Source: an uncultured Campylobacter sp. (lineage in GTDB: Bacteria > Campylobacterota > Campylobacteria > Campylobacterales > Campylobacteraceae). From it: DNA of 9,345 nucleotides. Numbering within the stretch: the stretch's first letter is position 1; every line of letters starts with the position of its first letter. The stretch spans positions 1-9,345 of the forward strand of contig CALKQT010000048.1 in NCBI GenBank assembly GCA_937990735.1, in the 5' to 3' direction. A program made the translations under genes and the position numbers. A model generated the notes under the pieces. The model worked only from the letters and a program-made list of their open reading frames with translations, searched no databases and was not told where the DNA came from. Shown one piece after another: positions 6,229-9,345 of the stretch.

Positions 6229-8838
6229 ATGAACGAAACTATTGAAATTTTAACCGATAAAATGCGCTCTTTGCTCGAAAGCAGCGTTTCTTTGGCGATC
6301 CATTCCAAAAATAGTGAAGTGGGCGTATTGCACATGCTCTGGGCTTTGGTAGCCGACAGCGGCTCGGTGCTAAATCAAATTTTTAATAAATTTAGTATCG
6401 AAAAGACCGCGGTCGAGCTTGAGATCAAAAGCGAAATTTCAAATTTACCGACCAGCTCAAACGTCACGAAGGAAAACGTGCGAATCTCGCGCGAGCTGAT
6501 GAACTCGCTAGAGGTCGCAAAAGGGCTGATGACGAGCTCAGGCGATAAATTTATCGCCGTAGATACCTGGCTGATTGCGAATTTAAACGCAGATCCGCTA
6601 AAGAAAATTTTGTCTAAATTTGCGGATCTTAGCGAGATCAAAAAGGAGCTAGAAGCGCTTCGCGGCGGCAAAAGCATCGATTCGCAAACCGCCGACGAGA
6701 CGCTTGAGGCGCTTAGTAAATTCGGCGTCGATCTCACCGCTAAGGCAATCGCGGGCGAACTCGATCCGGTCATCGGTCGCGACGAGGTAATCTCGCGAAT
6801 GATGCAAATTTTAATCCGCAAGACGAAAAACAATCCGATCCTGCTCGGCGAGCCGGGCGTTGGAAAAACCGCGGTCGTCGAGGGTCTTGCGCAGCTGATC
6901 GCTAAAAAAGAGGTTCCGCTTAGTCTGCAAAACAAACGCGTCATCGCGCTTGATATGAGTGCGTTGATCGCGGGCGCGAAGTACCGCGGCGAGTTTGAAG
7001 ATAGGCTCAAAGCCGTCATAAACGAGGTCGTAAAAGCCGCGAACGTCGTGCTTTTCATCGATGAAATTCACACTATCGTAGGCGCGGGCGCAAGCGAAGG
7101 CTCGATGGATGCCGCAAACATCCTAAAGCCCGCCCTTGCGCGCGGCGAACTGCACGCTATCGGCGCTACGACGCTGAAAGAGTACCGAAAGTATTTTGAG
7201 AAAGACGCCGCGCTTCAGCGCCGCTTCCAGCCCGTGACGGTCGCGGAGCCTAGCGTGAGCGAGGCTACGGCGATCCTGCGCGGCATAAAGGAGCGGCTAG
7301 AGGTGCATCACAACGTCACCATCACCGATAGCGCGCTTGTGGCGGCCGCAAGGCTAAGCGACCGCTACATCAGCGATAGATTTCTACCTGATAAGGCGAT
7401 CGATCTCATTGACGAAGCGGCGGCGGAGCTTAAAATGCAGATCGAAAGCGAGCCCAATGAGCTTGCCAAGGCCAAGCGCGACATCCTCACGCTTCAGGTC
7501 GAAAAGGAAGCCCTTAAGATGGAGGATGACGGCAAAAACGACGAGCGGCTCGCGCAGATCGATAAAGAGATCGAAAATTTAACCGAGCAGAAAAATGCGC
7601 TTCAGGCTAAATTTGAAAACGAAAAGTCCGTATTCGGCGGCATCAGCGAGGAGAAAAAAGCGATCGATAGCCTTAAAAACGAAGCCAGCCTAGCAAGACG
7701 CAACGGCGATCTTAGCAAGGCTGCCGAGATCGAATACGGCAAGATCCCCGCCGCGCAGGCGAAGGTTAAGGAGCTTGAGGCGAAGTGGGACGCGATGAAA
7801 GAAAACGGCGTGCTTTTGCGAAACCGCGTGGACGAGGAGAGCGTGGCCGAAATTTTAAGCAAGTGGACGGGCATCTCGGTAAGCAAAATGCTCTCCTCCG
7901 AAAAGGAAAAATTCCTCCACATCGAGGAGCATTTAAAAGAAAGTGTCGTGGGGCAGGACGAGGCGCTGCACGCCATCGCTCGCGCCGTCAAGCGTAACAA
8001 AGCGGGGCTCGTGAACGAAAACCGCCCGATCGGAAGCTTTTTGTTCCTAGGACCTACCGGCGTCGGCAAGACCGAGAGTGCGAAGAGCTTAGCTAGGTTT
8101 TTATTCGACGATGAGCGAGCGATGATCCGCTTTGATATGAGCGAGTATATGGAAAAACACAGCGTCTCGCGCCTGCTCGGCGCGCCTCCTGGATACGTGG
8201 GCTACGATGAAGGCGGGCAGCTTACCGAAGCGGTGCGCAGAAGGCCGTATTCGGTGCTGCTTTTTGATGAGATTGAAAAGGCGCACAAGGACGTTTTTAA
8301 TATCCTGCTTGGAATTTTAGACGACGGGCGCGCGACCGATAACAAGGGCGTTACGGTTGATTTCAAAAACACGATCATCATCCTAACGAGCAATATCGGC
8401 TCGGCTAAGATTATGGAGCTTGACGCCAAAAATACGGATAAGCCGCGCGAGGTAGCGCTTGCCGAGCGAGAGGAGGCGGTAAAGAGCGAGCTGAAGAATT
8501 ATTTCAAGCCCGAATTTATCAACCGCCTGGACGACATCGTGATCTTCAACGCCCTAAGCGAGGACGATCTTATAAAAATCGTGGGCATTATGTTTAAAAG
8601 CCTGCAAAAAACGCTCGCAAATCGCGGCATTAACGCGAGCCTAAGCGAAAATGCCAAAAAGCTCATCGCCTCAGCGGGCTTTGATATCGAATACGGCGCA
8701 AGGCCGCTACGAAGGGCGCTCTACGATCTAGTGGAAGATAAAATCGCCGATATGATCCTAGGCGACGAGATCAAAACGGGCGATCGGATCGAAATCGGCG
8801 CGCATGACGGCGAGATCGAGATAAAGAGGGTGAAGTAA
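6229..8838 (+). CDS. clpB: ATP-dependent disaggregase ClpB (Hsp100)
   Basis: ClpB is the hexameric AAA+ chaperone that, with DnaK-DnaJ-GrpE, pulls polypeptides out of heat-induced aggregates in the cytosol. The 869-residue protein is full length: an N-domain (about 1-145), AAA module 1 with Walker A GEPGVGKTA (207-215, Lys213), pore loop KYRG (251-254), Walker B LFIDEIH (275-281) and arginines 331-332; the coiled-coil middle domain (about 400-525) typical of ClpB and absent from ClpA; AAA module 2 with Walker A GPTGVGKTE (608-616, Lys614), pore loop GYVG (655-658), Walker B LLFDEIEKAH (677-686), the FINR arginine at 766 and sensor 2 GARPLRRA (823-830). All key residues are present. The ATG has TAGGAG seven bases upstream. 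It is monocistronic, with its own promoter and a probable HspR operator, and is followed by a hairpin. No ClpP-binding loop is expected or seen. Confidence 0.98.
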   Translation: MNETIEILTDKMRSLLESSVSLAIHSKNSEVGVLHMLWALVADSGSVLNQIFNKFSIEKTAVELEIKSEISNLPTSSNVTKENVRISRELMNSLEVAKGLMTSSGDKFIAVDTWLIANLNADPLKKILSKFADLSEIKKELEALRGGKSIDSQTADETLEALSKFGVDLTAKAIAGELDPVIGRDEVISRMMQILIRKTKNNPILLGEPGVGKTAVVEGLAQLIAKKEVPLSLQNKRVIALDMSALIAGAKYRGEFEDRLKAVINEVVKAANVVLFIDEIHTIVGAGASEGSMDAANILKPALARGELHAIGATTLKEYRKYFEKDAALQRRFQPVTVAEPSVSEATAILRGIKERLEVHHNVTITDSALVAAARLSDRYISDRFLPDKAIDLIDEAAAELKMQIESEPNELAKAKRDILTLQVEKEALKMEDDGKNDERLAQIDKEIENLTEQKNALQAKFENEKSVFGGISEEKKAIDSLKNEASLARRNGDLSKAAEIEYGKIPAAQAKVKELEAKWDAMKENGVLLRNRVDEESVAEILSKWTGISVSKMLSSEKEKFLHIEEHLKESVVGQDEALHAIARAVKRNKAGLVNENRPIGSFLFLGPTGVGKTESAKSLARFLFDDERAMIRFDMSEYMEKHSVSRLLGAPPGYVGYDEGGQLTEAVRRRPYSVLLFDEIEKAHKDVFNILLGILDDGRATDNKGVTVDFKNTIIILTSNIGSAKIMELDAKNTDKPREVALAEREEAVKSELKNYFKPEFINRLDDIVIFNALSEDDLIKIVGIMFKSLQKTLANRGINASLSENAKKLIASAGFDIEYGARPLRRALYDLVEDKIADMILGDEIKTGDRIEIGAHDGEIEIKRVK

Positions 8839-8844
8839 AATTTA

Positions 8845-8874
8845 GCGGAATTTATCCTGCGGGGTAAATTCCGC
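8845..8874 (+). terminator. Hairpin after clpB, probable terminator
   Basis: Ten-base arms GCGGAATTTA (8845-8854) and TAAATTCCGC (8865-8874) are exactly complementary. The bases between them extend the stem by T-G, C-G and C-G pairs to a four-base TGCG loop, giving 13 pairs in all. It starts six bases after the clpB stop. Only a short GCTTTGG follows on the plus strand, so this is not a classical U-tract terminator. On the minus strand the hairpin would be followed by TAAATTTTA, so it might also act against transcription from the right. It separates clpB from the CRISPR array. Confidence 0.6.
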
Positions 8875-8880
8875 GCTTTG

Positions 8881-8934
8881 GTGGAGTAAATTTGGCGAGA
8901 TAAATCTAATACTTTATTAATTAATATAAATTGA
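8881..8934 (+). promoter_or_regulatory. Candidate CRISPR leader
   Basis: This AT-rich stretch lies on the side of the array from which transcription is expected, judging from the repeat orientation. Its central part (ATACTTTATTAATTAATATA, then AATTG) contains a possible -10 TATAAA at 8925-8930. At only about 55 bases between the clpB hairpin and the first unit it is short for a leader, and the repeat unit next to it is badly degenerate, so it may be non-functional. Confidence 0.35.
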
Positions 8935-9228
8935 GCGGGTAATCTTTCCCAGAGGAATTGAAACTTTTTCAGCTCCGGGTGAGACGGGAAAAAGCTCGTG
9001 AGTAGAATTCCATCCCGTTGGGAATTGAAACCCGGATTGTAGTTGTTCCCTGCTGACCTTCATAGCGTGGAATTTCATCCCGTTGGAAATTGAAACCGAT
9101 CAAGATAGGCTTTAAAAAGAGCGCAATACCCGGCAGAATTCCATTCCATTGGGAATTGAAACGGGCACAATACCGAACCTTTGATATGGACGATCAGGGT
9201 AGAATTCCATCCCATTGGGAATTAAAAT
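8935..9228 (+). CRISPR. Short CRISPR array: five 30-nt repeat units, four spacers, degenerate at both ends
   Basis: Units lie at 8935-8964 (strongly degenerate), 9002-9031, 9067-9096, 9133-9162 and 9199-9228. The spacers are 8965-9001 (37), 9032-9066 (35), 9097-9132 (36) and 9163-9198 (36) and have unrelated sequences. The consensus has GTAGAATTCC at its left, ATCCC[GA]TTG in the middle and GGAATTGAAAC at its right. AATTCC and GGAATT pair as a six-base stem with a nine-base loop. The last eight bases, ATTGAAAC, match the 5' handle of crRNAs made by type I-B and III systems, so the array should be read on the plus strand. The unit at 9199-9228 ends ATTAAAAT, as expected of a terminal leader-distal repeat. 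The unit at 8935 keeps only the 3' 11 bases intact (17 of 30 positions match). The core 9002-9228 is secure. No cas genes are in the window, so the subtype is an inference and the array may be orphan or decaying. Confidence 0.88.
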
Positions 9229-9345
9229 GCTCTATTTAAAATTTCATTTTTCCCTCTTTCACATTAGCATTCTATAGAATTTACCAAGCCGAATCCTGTC
9301 CGATAAAATTTTTACCAAATAAAATTCCGGCTTAGATTTTAAAAT

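Noticed and set aside
6375..7058. 227-codon open frame antisense to clpB
   Set aside because: It is a shadow of the clpB reading frame: the translation is serine- and alanine-rich without a recognisable fold, and clpB is clearly intact through this stretch.
7602..8069. 155-codon antisense frame within clpB
   Set aside because: It has the same serine-rich, low-complexity shadow character and no plausible ribosome-binding site or context.
9238..9249. Minus-strand ATG after a GAGGG ribosome-binding-like site to the right of the array
   Set aside because: The frame stops after three codons (ATG AAA TTT TAA), so it is not a credible gene.
9286..9333. Inverted repeat AAGCCG / CGGCTT near the right edge
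   Set aside because: Six base pairs with a loop of about 36 bases is too weak to call a terminator or operator.

Overview
The window looks like chromosome from an epsilonproteobacterium, most likely one of the higher-GC oral Campylobacter species (C. gracilis, rectus, showae or curvus type; the species is a guess). Reasons are the many AAATTT-type words between genes, the family-level look of the proteins, and a gene order that, as I recall it, matches the ctpA-purC-purS-purQ-periplasmic protein-plsC block of C. jejuni (Cj0511 to Cj0516), with clpB divergent beside it.

Layout. Positions 1-732 hold two tandem minus-strand paralogous small genes of unknown function, the left one cut by the window edge. 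Both are visibly more AT-rich than the rest, suggesting an acquired pair. Positions 733-1137 are a non-coding gap packed with perfect palindromes, including a 26-bp one at 807-832. Positions 1138-6039 are a tightly packed minus-strand six-gene unit read from right to left: ctpA (periplasmic C-terminal processing protease), purC, purS and purQ (two steps of purine synthesis), an exported SH3-tailed protein, and plsC (lysophosphatidate acyltransferase). Junctions are 10 nt, 3 nt, then overlaps of 4, 7 and 20 nt, so translational coupling is likely.

Positions 6040-6228 are a divergent promoter region. The clpB side has a textbook -35/-10 pair overlapped by a HAIR-like inverted repeat, the type of site bound by the heat-shock repressor HspR. 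Positions 6229-8838 encode the ClpB disaggregase, followed by a 13-bp terminator-like hairpin at 8845-8874.

Positions 8935-9228 are a short CRISPR array: five 30-nt repeat units at a 65-67-nt period with four 35-37-nt spacers. No cas gene is in view. The unit at each end is degenerate, and the middle unit carries a paired, stem-preserving double change. Positions 9229-9345 hold no recognisable gene, only a weak inverted repeat (AAGCCG at 9286-9291, CGGCTT at 9328-9333).

Apart from the CRISPR array, the tandem small genes and the clpB control region, this is ordinary housekeeping sequence. No wholly new multi-gene system is visible.
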